Below, in pieces: positions 55,901 through 61,639 of a stretch of DNA of 64,000 nucleotides. The number at the start of each line of letters is the position of its first letter. Position 1 is the first letter of the stretch. The position numbers were made by a program, and so were the translations under genes. Origin of the DNA: Lucinisca nassula (Eukaryota > Mollusca > Bivalvia > Lucinida > Lucinidae). Location of the stretch: contig OY757015.1 in the NCBI GenBank assembly GCA_963580285.1, forward strand, positions 148,922,082 to 148,986,081. The letters are read 5' to 3'. The notes beneath the pieces are model-generated. The model was not told the origin of the DNA and made no database searches. It worked only from the letters and a program-made list of their open reading frames with translations.

Positions 55901-56812
55901 CAGATTTATTATGAATTTATGCACTTTTAAAGAAGAAGTCGGCCCTCGCCCATTGGGGCTTGAAGAAATAGATGGGCTGCATGATGCTTCCTCGCAGAGT
56001 TGAAACCGACCCACACACGAGTACTGGTAAACCACTTAGAGGATTTAAGCCTGCCCGGGCAAAGAGGTTTGAGTCGGCCTGTCCATGCTTATAAACCCTA
56101 TTGGTTTCATTAGGCGGCAGGACTTGAGATGTCATTTCATCTCAATGTCGGGTAAAAGTCCCACAAAATTGGAAGCAACGTCTCCAAAATGACCTGTGTT
56201 TACAGTGTTGACAGGGACGTTAAACCTCAAATCAGAAAAATATAAAGAAGTAATTTTTTTATGATTGTGAACTTGACCTTAAGGTCAATGAGGGAGGTGA
56301 GTAAGTGGTACTTTACAAAATTTTAGGCCAATATAAATAAAATATTTTTGGGGTGGGGGGGGGGGGGGAGGGGGTGTTGGTGGATGGGGGTAAGGTTAGG
56401 GCCCTTTCAGGATTATCTCAATTATTTCCAGCCGATCGTAAATCGGAGGTGGGCAAAAACAGAGTACCCAGAACAAAGCCACTTGACCTTCCATTGCAGA
56501 ACTTTGCATCTCACGTGCTGCCAGAGTGAGGCTTGAACCACAGTGGTGAGAGATAGGCCACACATCATCATTATTTCTAAATTGATCCTTTAACATGACA
56601 TATATACTTATATTTTTTCTGAAAAGAATAAAGGTCAGTCAGTTATGGAAACAATTGACCAAATGGGGTTCAGGGGAGCAGTCATGACCACATGATCCTC
56701 TTGTTGATATGTCCTGTTTCTTGTATTTTCCAGGCTTGTACAAAGCAATCCTAGAGAAACCAAGAACTTCACACAGTTGTTTCATGAAGGTGATGACAGT
56801 TTGTTCTTCTAA
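31371..56812 (+). CDS. HMG-box-like nuclear protein, seven coding exons, 769 aa (spliced)
   Basis: Joining 31371-31939, 33750-33878, 40703-41145, 41543-42432, 45211-45315, 47941-48035 and 56734-56812 gives 2310 nt, one open frame of 769 residues. Every intron is GT-AG, and donor and acceptor phases agree at all six junctions (2,2,1,0,0,2). Residues about 25-72 look like an HMG box: SFKVYQLEQKSKLKASYPF, then REQWHNLNQEEKNKYTKV with the typical Trp and Lys/Tyr positions. The rest is low-complexity: an acidic run DSDDEDDDS, basic clusters (KRKLKEQDD, RKRVKKV, RKRTKTDKK), several SP/TP sites and a KEN box at residues 367-369, seen in APC/C substrates. KSQVSF in exon 2 resembles a PP1-docking motif. 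A nuclear, perhaps cell-cycle-regulated, chromatin protein is an inference; I do not recognise the family. The acceptor just before the ATG shows an upstream exon exists, and the true start could lie there. Confidence 0.8.
31985..32165. mobile_element. MITE-C copy in intron 1
   Basis: ACCCCACTTTTATATAGTAA, GGGGTTTACAGGGGTATAG, then the hairpin GGGTACTCGTTAGAACTGCC / GGGTTTCTAATGGGTGCCC with arm ends ACATAGATTGTGG / CACTCTATGTTTT. Confidence 0.75.
32224..32525 (-). mobile_element. SINE-1 copy with perfect 12-bp target duplication
   Basis: TCAAAATACATG at 32212-32223 and 32526-32537 flanks a full SINE-1 in minus orientation (TTTGTTTGTTTGTTTGATTT ... GCCCCTATGGGCGGGGG). It lies in intron 1 of the HMG-box-like gene. 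Confidence 0.95.
33029..33213. mobile_element. MITE-D copy with perfect 65-bp internal palindrome
   Basis: TA (33027-33028) CAGTAAAATTCC ... AGAATTTTACTG TA (33214-33215). Inside, 33049-33080 and 33082-33113 are perfect 32-bp inverse copies around a single T. The terminal repeats and TA duplication fit a Tc1/mariner-type MITE. Confidence 0.9.
33401..33601 (+). mobile_element. MITE-A copy in intron 1
   Basis: TTAA (33397-33400) CCCATTTTGTACCAG ... GGAAGATTCCATTTGG, TACAAAAAGG; the right TTAA is mutated (ATTA). Palindromic core at about 33437-33485. Confidence 0.8.
33635..33705. repeat. Reduced MITE-C hairpin
   Basis: TTATTTCTGCATGAAAACAT ... GTTGTGGGTACCCATAAC ... TTTTTCATGTAGAAATAAG: an inverted repeat around GGGTACCC. 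It lies within 50 bp upstream of exon 2's acceptor. Confidence 0.65.
33750..33878 (+). CDS. Coding exon 2
   Basis: Acceptor CATTTTTTCCAG/AGATCG and donor CTCAGAAG/GTACTG, phase 2 on both sides. It encodes RGQQPGIKSQVSFCSPADVY and DVYSDTFSDSDTEGLLLRR. The frame is kept across both junctions. Confidence 0.8.
33906..34126 (-). mobile_element. MITE-A copy, minus orientation, intron 2
   Basis: TTAA (33902-33905) CCCTTTTTGTACCAAATGG, CTTCAAAATTTATTTG, core GCAAACAGTGTAGGCCCTGA, end TGATACCCGTTTTGGGGTTT, right TTAA lost. It starts 27 bp after exon 2's donor. Confidence 0.8.
34275..34480 (-). mobile_element. SINE-2 copy, minus orientation
   Basis: On the minus strand GCCTCAGTAGCTCAGTGGGA (box A-like), CTGGTGATCAGGCGGTTCC, GTTGGCAACATTCTTTCATG and GTAGTTGTCAGTTTCTGGC match 6908-7085. 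Confidence 0.75.
34496..36310. repeat. 44-bp minisatellite (CAGTATGAAATGATGCATCA unit) split by about 1.4 kb of inserted elements
   Basis: Units with ATGAAATGATGCATCAGTGT and TTAGCCTTTGCAT occur at 34496-34612 and again at about 36023-36305 (spacing about 43-57 bp). Between them, 34613-34840 is an AGCTCACTTGAGCAAAGGCT element fragment and about 34934-36015 a DNA element with ends ACCTCACTATAACACGG and GTGCTATAACTAGGTCCAGG. The array presumably predates the insertions. Confidence 0.65.
34934..36015. mobile_element. DNA element with ATAACACGG / CGTGCTATAAC inverted ends
   Basis: Left end CACTATAACACGGAACTACG followed by GGACCGTGTTAGTTAACCG. Right end ACCGTGTTATATCCGAATTC then CGAATCGTGCTATAACTAGG. 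The ends are imperfect inverse copies, pogo/Tigger-like in style. No transposase recognised; an open frame at 35053-35289 has no motif. Confidence 0.5.
36655..36850. repeat. Palindromic AGCAAAGA / TCTTTGCTGG repeat
   Basis: AGCAAAGAATCAGATCAGCC at the left and GGCTGATCTGAGTCTTTGCT at the right are inverse copies. Degenerate relatives lie near 46555-46870 and 57424-57500. Confidence 0.6.
36943..37110 (+). mobile_element. Element B 3'-end fragment, intron 2
   Basis: GCCATTTTGTGGGAAAGTAA through GGTCTGGTCGCTTAATGTTT, GTAAGTTAATTGTATCAATT and CCTGATCTTTGTTTTACTTC is nearly identical to 3606-3775. Only the last ~160 bp of the element is present. Confidence 0.85.
37200..38050. other. Intron 2 DNA without recognised element
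   Basis: Short inverted repeats only (AAATGCCAACA / TGTTGGCATTT at 37497-37519). Confidence 0.4.
38055..39370. repeat. Tandem array, nine units of about 131-154 bp, rich in TGACCTTGACC
   Basis: Each unit carries GTCATAACTTTTGAACC, TTTGAGATAGAGCCTTCATA, GGTTCCTTGTGACAAGAGCT, TTTACATTCATGC and GTGACCTTGACCTTTGACC. Anchor ACTTTTGAAC recurs at about 38157, 38307, 38461, 38600, 38741, 38880, 39011, 39147 and 39281. The array begins with TATGTCCCCGGTAGCGATAG, a module end common in molluscs. Minus-strand open frames here are repeat artefacts. Confidence 0.9.
39380..39770. other. Intron 2 DNA, unassigned
   Basis: Nothing recognised apart from decay of the array's last unit. Confidence 0.4.
39783..40085 (+). 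mobile_element. SINE-1 copy with 12-bp target duplication
   Basis: TCCATGCAGGAA at 39771-39782 and 40086-40097 flanks a complete SINE-1 (TCGGCCCCCGCCCATGTGGG ... CCTCAAATCAAACAAACAAA). Confidence 0.95.
40351..40566. mobile_element. MITE-D copy 2
   Basis: TA (40349-40350) CAGTGAAATTCAAC ... GGAATTTTACTG TA (40567-40568). It holds the same ~65-bp palindrome as 33049-33113 with one or two changes (about 40471-40537). It lies 110 bp upstream of the element B scrap at exon 3. Confidence 0.85.
40676..40702 (+). promoter_or_regulatory. Splice acceptor tract of exon 3 overlapping a 3'-terminal fragment of element B
   Basis: TTCCTGATCTTTGTTTTACT and the next seven bases are identical to the end of element B (about 3750-3776, also 37076-37102). 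It lies at 40675-40701 by this alignment and runs to within a few bases of the acceptor AG (40701-40702). A 27-nt exact match is unlikely by chance in 64 kb. Confidence 0.7.
40703..41145 (+). CDS. Coding exon 3 (acidic region and KEN box)
   Basis: Acceptor CTATTTCCAG/GAGTGATG (phase 2) and donor GACACAG/GTAGAG (phase 1). It encodes SDAGSDLIQTATAVSVDSD, a Lys/Glu-rich coiled-coil-like stretch, and GKENVEMFKSPLTDTG. If intron 3 were retained, TAA would follow a few codons after the donor. The acceptor's pyrimidine tract matches the end of element B (40676-40702). Confidence 0.8.
41164..41382. mobile_element. MITE with perfect 17-bp inverted ends, intron 3
   Basis: CCATTCTAATGCACTTA (41164-41180) and its exact inverse (41366-41382). 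The interior contains ATATTCTGCGATATACTG and other small palindromes. The outermost CCATT may belong to the duplicated exon sequence rather than the element. Confidence 0.85.
41398..41529. mobile_element. Second MITE in intron 3 with about 37-bp imperfect inverted ends
   Basis: AAATTGTCATTTGGGGAGGT pairs with ACCTCACCAAATGACAATTT, and CAGTTTTACGGTC with GACCGTAAAACCTCC. Together with 41164-41382 it makes up about 350 of the roughly 400 bp of this intron. Confidence 0.85.
41543..42432 (+). CDS. Coding exon 4 (largest, basic and Ser-rich)
   Basis: Acceptor TTAACAG/ATACAG (phase 1), with a second in-phase acceptor six bases later (ATACAG/GTAGAA, exon from 41549). Donor GCGAG/GTAAGA, phase 0. 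It encodes RTTRNRSSRKRTKTDKK, TAGRRVTRSLIAAKEAIEKQ, a Ser-rich run (SEDSSSGSQNSEESSSSP) and SPGLLSPALSGVSE. Confidence 0.8.
42445..42612 (-). mobile_element. MITE-B copy starting a few bases after exon 4's donor
   Basis: TTAA (42441-42444) then TCCTTGTCCTGTGAATACAT, core GATCCTGATCAGATGGCTTC ... GGATCTACACTGTTTGC, end AGCAAGACAAGGG; the right TTAA is lost. The donor GTAAGA is at 42433, so only eight bases separate it from the TTAA. Confidence 0.8.
42825..43025 (-). mobile_element. SINE-3 copy, minus orientation
   Basis: TATGTCCCTTTCAAGATCAT, AAAACCTGAGAACCCGGAG, then GAGTCAGTGTTCTTATTAAC and TGGCCACGGAGGCC match the inverse of 23042-23250. Confidence 0.85.
43128..43340 (-). mobile_element. 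SINE-3 copy, minus orientation
   Basis: TATGGCCCTTTCAAGATTAT through ACCACAGCGGTGAGACACAT and GAGTCAGTGCTCTTATCCAT. Preceded at about 43050-43080 by CCCAGTAGGCAAATGTCGCA, an end of the CAACGT-type element. Confidence 0.85.
43660..43829. mobile_element. MITE-C copy, intron 4
   Basis: ACCCCAGTTTATATAATGAA, GGGGTTTACAGAGGTGTAC and a hairpin built on TTAGAACCACCTCAGTGAGG / CCTCAATGAGGCGGTTCTAA. The next MITE abuts it. Confidence 0.75.
43830..44154. mobile_element. TA-flanked MITE, 325 bp
   Basis: TA (43828-43829) CCATATTTGACCTATTTACC ... GGTTAATAGGTGGAATACGG TA (44155-44156). The ends are imperfect inverse copies over about 26 bp, with AAGCGCAC repeats just inside. Tc1/mariner-type target duplication. 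Confidence 0.8.
44790..45083 (+). mobile_element. SINE-1 copy, intron 4
   Basis: GGCCCCCAACTATCGGGGCT ... CCTCAAATCAAACAAAACTT. Flanking ACTTAACTGAACA (left) and ACTTGCCTGAACA (right) look like a decayed target duplication. Confidence 0.85.
45211..45315 (+). CDS. Coding exon 5
   Basis: Exactly 35 codons, phase 0 at both ends: acceptor TTCTTCTAACAG, donor CCCCAG/GTAAGT. It encodes LSSASSPFLMDHDGDKDN and ATQESQKTTEILKPFPQ. Confidence 0.75.
45535..46540. repeat. Repeat element: AGCTCACCTGATCTGAAGGC head followed by five or six tandem units of about 145-180 bp
   Basis: The head resembles 34613-34840 (GGCTCCGGGGGAGCTATTGT, GATATCTCTTCATAAACCAC, GACCAAACTTGGTAGAAATG). Units then carry AAAAATCTTCTTGTCTGAAA, CCAGAAGGCCCAGG, TTTGATATTTGGTATGAA and GGGGCCCACATGTTTTACAT, with anchors at about 45812, 45957, 46110, 46289 and 46448. 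Located in intron 5. Confidence 0.8.
46541..47375. other. Intron 5 DNA with degenerate palindromic repeats
   Basis: Decayed copies of AAACCATGTTGC / TGATCACGCC-type repeats near 46730-46920; the rest is unassigned. Confidence 0.4.
47379..47441. repeat. Perfect 26-bp inverted repeat, 11-nt loop
   Basis: 47379-47404 (GCAAATAGTGTAGATCCAGA then TGAGAC) is exactly inverse to 47416-47441. It is the palindromic core of MITE-B in nearly pristine form. Confidence 0.95.
47553..47688. mobile_element. MITE with CCAACAGGCA / TTTGCCTGCTGG ends
   Basis: Left CCAACAGGCACGACATAATT and right CGTTGCCCTAGCGACCTTTG then CCTGCTGG are imperfect inverse ends. The interior repeats ATCAACGTCG and AACGTCA. Fragments of related ends occur at 43050 and about 25725-25830. 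Confidence 0.6.
47821..47896. repeat. Imperfect palindromic core repeat
   Basis: GTTGCAAACGGTGTAAACCC / GGGTCCACCCTGTTTGCTC with GATGAGATGC / GCGTCTCACC inside. It ends about 45 bp before exon 6. Confidence 0.75.
47941..48035 (+). CDS. Coding exon 6
   Basis: Acceptor GGTATATTTTAG/GATACC, donor ACAAAG/GTAACA, entering in phase 0 and leaving in phase 2. It encodes DTSATKQLDLCQMFKDLTPP and EQKTTGAYKTQ. Confidence 0.72.
48036..48485. other. Intron 6, first part, unassigned
   Basis: No element recognised. Confidence 0.4.
49888..50184 (+). mobile_element. SINE-1 copy with 14-bp target duplication inside the array
   Basis: CAAGATGGCCGCCA at 49874-49887 and 50185-50198 flanks a complete SINE-1. 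It proves both edges and shows insertion after the array had formed. Confidence 0.95.
50279..50490 (+). mobile_element. SINE-4, tRNA-headed SINE
   Basis: GGAGCGCTGTGGTGCAGTGG (box A-like) and GCCGGTTCGATCCTCGCA (box B), body ACTGGTTGCTACCCAGGAAA, tail near 50480 with ATTATT. Single copy in the window. Confidence 0.7.
50493..51510. repeat. Element with GCGGGTAT-type ends containing a tandem array rich in AAGGTCAAAGGTCA
   Basis: Begins ATACCCGCTTTTTCGAAG and ends AGAAAAAGCGGGTATTTGCG. It holds a CCGTCCGTCTGT microsatellite (about 50556-50625) and about five units of 130-145 bp with TGGTGTGACCTTGACC, CCCCAAGGTCAAAGGTCAAA, CCATATCTTCTAAACTATTG and GAGTTACACTTCTGAAACTT. Confidence 0.8.
51925..52122 (+). 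mobile_element. SINE-1 copy, both ends truncated
   Basis: From ACCGACTGCACATGAGTACT to GAAGCAACGTCTCCAAAATG. The head and the tail with AAATCAAAC are missing. Confidence 0.8.
52553..52597. repeat. GGGC-rich minisatellite
   Basis: GGGCGGGCGGGCG repeats in otherwise AT-rich DNA. Confidence 0.9.
52808..52893 (+). mobile_element. tRNA-Arg(ACG)-like head, probable SINE or tRNA pseudogene
   Basis: GCCAGTGTAGTGGATAGAGT, anticodon-like GGACTACGAATCC, a partial repeat GTTGACTATGAATCTG, and box B GAGTTCAAACCCCGGTGG. The insertion between arms excludes a normal cloverleaf. A long T-rich run follows. Confidence 0.5.
53395..53700. repeat. CCCAC/CCCCA low-complexity minisatellite
   Basis: About 300 bp of near-pure C and A on the plus strand. 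Preceded by a C-run at about 53318-53331 and a T-run at 53052-53081. The minus-strand Gly/Trp-rich open frame is a composition artefact. Confidence 0.95.
55309..55337. promoter_or_regulatory. Two CRE palindromes 19 bp apart
   Basis: ATGACGTCAT (55311-55320) and TGACGTCA (55330-55337), matching the CREB/ATF consensus. Located in intron 6; no promoter evidence beyond the motifs. Confidence 0.35.
55609..55703. repeat. Imperfect 35-bp inverted repeat
   Basis: TGATTTTTTCAGTGTATGAT then CAAATTTTATTTCA pairs with TGAAATAAAATTCGACCTTA then CACCGAAAAAATCAAA, loop about 25 nt. Confidence 0.75.
55935..56240 (+). mobile_element. SINE-1 copy, intron 6
   Basis: GTCGGCCCTCGCCCATTGGG ... GTTAAACCTCAAATCAG. 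TAAAGAAG on both sides (about 55924-55933 and 56243-56252) may be the target duplication. Confidence 0.88.
56398..56590 (-). mobile_element. SINE-3 copy, minus orientation
   Basis: AGGGCCCTTTCAGGATTATC, GGTGGGCAAAAACAGAGTAC, CTTGAACCACAGTGGTGAG match the inverse of 23042-23250. A G-rich run (56349-56390) precedes it. Confidence 0.75.
56734..56812 (+). CDS. Terminal coding exon 7
   Basis: Acceptor TTGTATTTTCCAG/GCTTGT in phase 2. It encodes LVQSNPRETKNFTQLFHEGD then DSLFF and TAA at 56810-56812. An alternative donor (CATGAAG/GTGATG, 56788-56790) could extend the gene, but no downstream exon with agreeing phase was found. A candidate at 59157-59265 (EQNQVVTSGAVHSSRHGVV) does not fit that phase. 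Confidence 0.65.
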
Positions 56813-56871
56813 ACCCATGACATTATATCCTGATGACAATGTACCAGGCTGTTGATGTTAGCATGCCTTAA

Positions 56872-57062
56872 CCTTTACCCAGCCCTATCTTTGCAAACAG
56901 TGTAGATCCAGATCAGATGGCTTCTGAAGAAGCCATCTGATCAGGATCTACACAGTTTGACATTCAGTTTATGAATATGTAGAAATAAGCTGCATCAAGT
57001 AATCTGATTGGTTCAAAGTCAGAAATGAGTGTGGCTTAATTGAATATTCAGCAGGTCAAAGG
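56872..57062 (+). mobile_element. MITE-B copy with intact TTAA flanks
   Basis: TTAA (56868-56871) CCTTTACCCAGCC ... core CAGATGGCTTCTGAAGAAGC / CATCTGATCAGGATCTACAC ... ATTCAGCAGGTCAAAGG TTAA (57063-57066). It begins 56 bp after the HMG-box-like gene's stop codon. Confidence 0.88.
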
Positions 57063-57612
57063 TTAACTGCTTTGATGCCAGGAACAAGTTTCGACAAGTT
57101 TCAACAGCATTTTATGAGTCTGGATTGTATACTTGCACGAGGCATTCCTACTGTACACATGTTGAATATACAAAACGTCACGCATGGTGACTACCATAAT
57201 GACCCTTAGTATTGGGACAGACAGAACTATGCAAACAGTGCAGACCCAGCAGTCTGATCAGGGTTTACACTCCCATTCTACCTGCACCTTTTGGACTCCT
57301 TGAAATGTTAAAATTTTAGGGGAATTACAGTGGGGAATTACAGCAAGTCCTCAAGGTGTCTGAATTTTTGGGGTTTTTACTGTTTAATTTTTATCCATGA
57401 CAAGTGAAATATGATATCAGATTTTGTGAGCACAGCAAAGACTCCTATCAGCCTGCACATCAGATATGGCAGTCTGATCAGTCTTTGCTTCTCAAGTTCC
57501 TTCATGCTAACAGGCAGTATTCTGACTAAGTGGCTACATGTGTGTGTGTGGTTTTGCATTTTTACACCCCATTGTCAACTTTGGTCATAATGGGGATGGG
57601 ACTTCTTTTTAA

Positions 57613-57830
57613 CCCATTTGGTACTGGAAACCCCAAAACGGGTACCTTGGCAAACAATGCAGGCCCAGATCAGACGCCGCAGAATGCAGCGTCTGAACAG
57701 GACCTCCACTGTTTTCTAAAAGTTCAGTCATTTTCCAAATAAATTTTGAAGAAAACCCAACCTGACACCCCTAAATTTTGAAATGAACTGCTATATATAA
57801 GGCGGAAGATTCCATTTGGTGTAAAAAGGG
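57613..57830 (+). mobile_element. MITE-A copy with intact TTAA flanks
   Basis: TTAA (57609-57612) CCCATTTGGTACTGG ... core CAGACGCCGCAGAATGCAGC ... CCATTTGGTGTAAAAAGGG TTAA (57831-57834); 218 bp. Confidence 0.92.
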
Positions 57831-57953
57831 TTAAAGACTAATCTGAAAGTCTGGAGAAGCCATGAACCCTGATTATGAGACAAGTAGCTTTACCACTGCA
57901 CCAAGGATGCTTCTCTAAGTGGCTATATAGACTGATTTTGAGACTATTTTTAA

Positions 57954-58090
57954 CCCTTGTCCTGCTGAATAAATTGTTGTCGCACCCATTTCTGACAATC
58001 AACTAATCAGATTACCTGTTACACTATATTCATTCAAATTAGCAAACTGAATGAGTGTAGATCCTGATCAGATGGCTTCTTCAGAACACA
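57954..58090 (-). mobile_element. MITE-B copy, truncated
   Basis: TTAA (57950-57953) CCCTTGTCCTGCTGAATAAA ... GTGTAGATCCTGATCAGATG then GCTTCTTCAGAA; the second half is missing. Confidence 0.75.
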
Positions 58091-58242
58091 TTTGAGCATG
58101 CCTTTCTCAAAGACCAGCCAGAGCCATAGCTGTAGGTAAACAAAGAACAGAGCTGAAACTACAGCAAAATGAGTGGTCTGCATGCATCTTCAACAGATTA
58201 ACTACAACACACTTGATATTGAATACAATATTCATCATTTAA

Positions 58243-58464
58243 CCCTTTTTGTACCAAATGGAATCTTCCTCCTTATGTATACCAGAAGTCCATTTCAAAA
58301 TTTAGGGGTGTCAGGCTGTTTTTTCTTCAAAATGTATTTGGAACATGGCTTACCTTTTCGCAAACAGTGTAGACCCTGATCAGACGCCACGTTCTGTGGC
58401 GTCTGATTTTGGCCTGCACTGTTTGCCCTGGTACCCATTTTGGCAGTTGGCGGTACTGAATGGG
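58243..58464 (-). mobile_element. MITE-A copy with intact TTAA flanks, minus orientation
   Basis: TTAA (58239-58242) CCCTTTTTGTACCAAATGG ... core GACGCCACGTTCTGTGGCGT ... GGTACTGAATGGG TTAA (58465-58468); 222 bp. Confidence 0.93.
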
Positions 58465-58764
58465 TTAATGTTGCAGGAATCCAGTTAGGTGTGTGGGGGT
58501 CAGGTGTATTTACTTATAGATATCTGGAAAATGGCTCAGAACTTCTTGCAAACAGCAAGGCCCTAATCAGACACTGTTCTGCAGCATTTGAGCTGTGACT
58601 GCCCTGTTTGCCGGAGCATTTAGTGTAATTATATGCTCCTGCCTGTTTGCCAATATCCATTTGGGGGCTTTTCCAGCTTAAATCATGGGTTAACCTCTTC
58701 ACATGATTTGCATTTTAGACCCTATATTTATCATTATTGACAAATAGTGGGGTACAGAATTTAA

Positions 58765-58968
58765 CCCTTGTCCTGCTAATCCCGGATATGCCTTATCTTT
58801 GAAACAATGAAGATCTAGATCAGATGGCTTCTGACGAAGCCATCTGATCAGGATCTACATTGTTTGCCATTCAGATTGTGAATTTGTTGCAATAATTGCA
58901 TCAAGTAATCTGATTGGTTGATAATTGGTAGTGGGTGTGGCATATATGAATATTCAGCAGGACAAGGG
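58765..58968 (+). mobile_element. MITE-B copy
   Basis: TTAA (58761-58764) CCCTTGTCCTGCTAATCCC ... CAGATGGCTTCTGACGAAGC / CATCTGATCAGGATCTACAT ... TATTCAGCAGGACAAGGG TAAA. Confidence 0.9.
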
Positions 58969-59576
58969 TAAAACTAAACATTTTCCTTAATAAAGCAATT
59001 TTGGTAATTATTCTAGATTCTATACATGATTTTGCTATGTATGTGGCAATGTGTTTAGTCAGTACTGTCAACACTGTAGACACAGATTAAGACTCTTCAG
59101 CAGTCTGATCTTACTATGTACAGTAGTGTTTGTCACTAATCAAAAAGCTCCCTCAGGAACAGAATCAGGTTGTTACTTCAGGAGCCGTCCATAGCTCCAG
59201 ACATGGAGTTGTAACAAGGATAAATAGAAACGTACAATATGGGTGCTTGTTAGATTCACAAGAAGCCAAAACTGTCAGTCTGATCAGGGTCTACACTGCT
59301 TGCCTTCCATCTGTATTTTTTTTTTACTTCTTGCTGATTCATGAAACAATTTTTTTTAAACTTTAGGAGAATTACAGCAAATTCTCAAGGTGACTGAATT
59401 TTTAGGATTTTATGGTACTTTTGACAAGAAATAAACAAAAACACTTTAGATTTCTTTTTCAGTGGTTGTTATGGGTTCTTTCAGGTTCTCTTTGAATTGC
59501 TGCAGTCTGTTAAACTCTTTTTACAAAAGAAATTTCATTTTGGGGCAAAAACTGCATTAATTGAAATTTCATTATT

Positions 59577-61560
59577 ATACCCCCGGCATACGGAGTATGC
59601 CATGGGGGTATATAGTTTTCGTCTTTTCTGTGTGTGTGTGTGTAAACTTTTTTTTGTGTCAAAGATTTCTCAGGAACTACTATACCTAGAAACTTGAAAT
59701 TTGGTACAAACAACATGCATAACTAGTTGTATTGTGGGAAAGAAAATTGGGGCTGTGGGGCCAGGTTCTTTAGAGTTATTCCCCTTTGTTATATTTGCTA
59801 CTGAGATGTGCATTTTGTGACTTACCTTAAATTTTGTGTCAAAGATTTCTCAAGATCTACTGTACCTAGAAACTTGAAATTTGGTACAAGCAACATGCAT
59901 AACTGCCATGGGGGTATATAGTTTTCGTCTTTTCTGTGTGTGTGTGTGTAAACTTTTTTTTGTGTCAAAGATTTCTCAGGAACTACTATACCTAGAAACT
60001 TGAAATTTGGTACAAACAACATGCATAACTAGTTGTATTGTGGGAAAGAAAATTGGGGCTGTGGGGCCAGGTTCTTTAGAGTTATTCCCCTTTGTTATAT
60101 TTGCTACTGAGATGTGCATTTTGTGACTTACCTTAAATTTTGTGTCAAAGATTTCTCAAGATCTACTGTACCTAGAAACTTGAAATTTGGTACAAGCAAC
60201 ATGCATAACTAGTTGTATTGTGGGAAAGAAAATTGGGGCTGTGGGGCCAGGTTCTTTAGAGTTATTCCCCTTTGTTATACCCCCGGCATACGGAGTATGC
60301 CATGGGGGTATATAGTTTTCGTCTTTTCTGTGTGTGTGTGTGTGTGTAAACTTTTTTTTGTGTCAAAGATTTCTCAGGAACTACTATACCTAGAAACTTG
60401 AAATTTGGTACAAACAACATGCATAACTAGTTGTATTGTGGGAAAGAAAATTGGGGCTGTGGGGCCAGGTTCTTTAGAGTTATTCCCCTTTGTTATATTT
60501 GCTACTGAGATGTGCATTTTGTGACTTACCTTAAATTTTGTGTCAAAGATTTCTCAAGATCTACTGTACCTAGAAACTTGAAATTTGGTACAAGCAACAT
60601 GCATAACTAGTTGTATTGTGGGAAAGAAAATTGGGGCTGTGGGGCCAGGTTCTTTAGAGTTATTCCCCTTTGTTATATTTGCTACTGAGATGTGTATTTT
60701 GTGAGTTACCTTAAATTTTGTGTCAAAGACTGTACCTAGAAACTTGAAATTTGGTACAAGCAACATGCATAACTAGTTGTATTGTGGGAAAGAAAATTGG
60801 GGCTGTGGGGCCAGGTTCTTTAGAGTTATTCCCCTTTGTTATATTTGCTACTGAGATGTGTATTTTGTGAGTTACCTTAAATTTTGTGTCAAAGATTTCT
60901 CAGGAACTACTGTACCTAGAAACTTGAAATTTGGTACAAACAACATGCATAACTAGTTGTATTGTGGGAAAGAAAATTGGGGCTGTGGGGCCAGGTTCTT
61001 TAGAGTTATTCCCCTTTGTTATATTTTTTTATAAAATTTTGTCAGCAAGATATCTCAAAAACTATTGGAGCTAGAGCCTTGAAAGTTGGTGAATAGATTG
61101 GTGGTGATGAGTAGATGAACTGATTAACTTTTGACAAAATTCCGAAAAATACTTTGTGAGTTATGGCCCTTTGTCATTTTGGTAATTTGTGCCATTGTAC
61201 TGTATGGTAAAAGTGATGCATAGCATAACTTTAGAACCGTGTATGCTAGGGTTTTGAAATTTCATATATGGATTCCTCATGGAAAATTAGCCGACACGTA
61301 TTTTTTTTCTCGTCCGAATTATGCTCCTTTCAAGAGTTATTGCCCTTTGAAATTTTTTTAATAAAATCTTGTCAGCAAGATATCTCAAAAACTATTGGAG
61401 CTAGAGCCTTGAAAGTTGGTGAATAGATTGGTGGTGATGAGTAGATGAACTGATTAACTTTTGACAATATTACGAAAAATACTTTGTGAGTTATGGCCCT
61501 TTGTCATTTTGGTAATTTGTGCCATTGATCTGTATGGTAAAAGTGATGCATAGCATAATT
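59577..61560 (+). repeat. Satellite element 1: TTATACCCCCGGCATAC end, seven U units, then V units
   Basis: Starts TTATACCCCCGGCATACGGA then GTATGCCATGGGGGTATATA and a TG run. U unit (about 163-182 bp): GTTGTATTGTGGGAAAGAAA, GGGGCTGTGGGGCCAGGTTC, AAATTTTGTGTCAAAGATTT, CTAGAAACTTGAAATTTGGT. Anchors at about 59749, 60054, 60236, 60454, 60635, 60798 and 60979. The end module recurs inside (59907 partial, 60278). V unit (about 61022-61345, second truncated 61346-61560): TCAGCAAGATATCTCAAAAA and AGATTGGTGGTGATGAGTAG. Confidence 0.85.
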
Positions 61561-61608
61561 ATACCCCCGGCATACGGAGTATGCCATGGGGGTATATAGT
61601 TTTCGTCT

Positions 61609-61639
<31 letters not shown>

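Noticed and set aside
59130..59366. Possible eighth coding exon (EQNQVVTSGAVHSSRHGVV)
   Set aside because: Joining from the only possible donor in exon 7 gives the wrong phase and an early stop, and exon 7 already ends in a natural stop.
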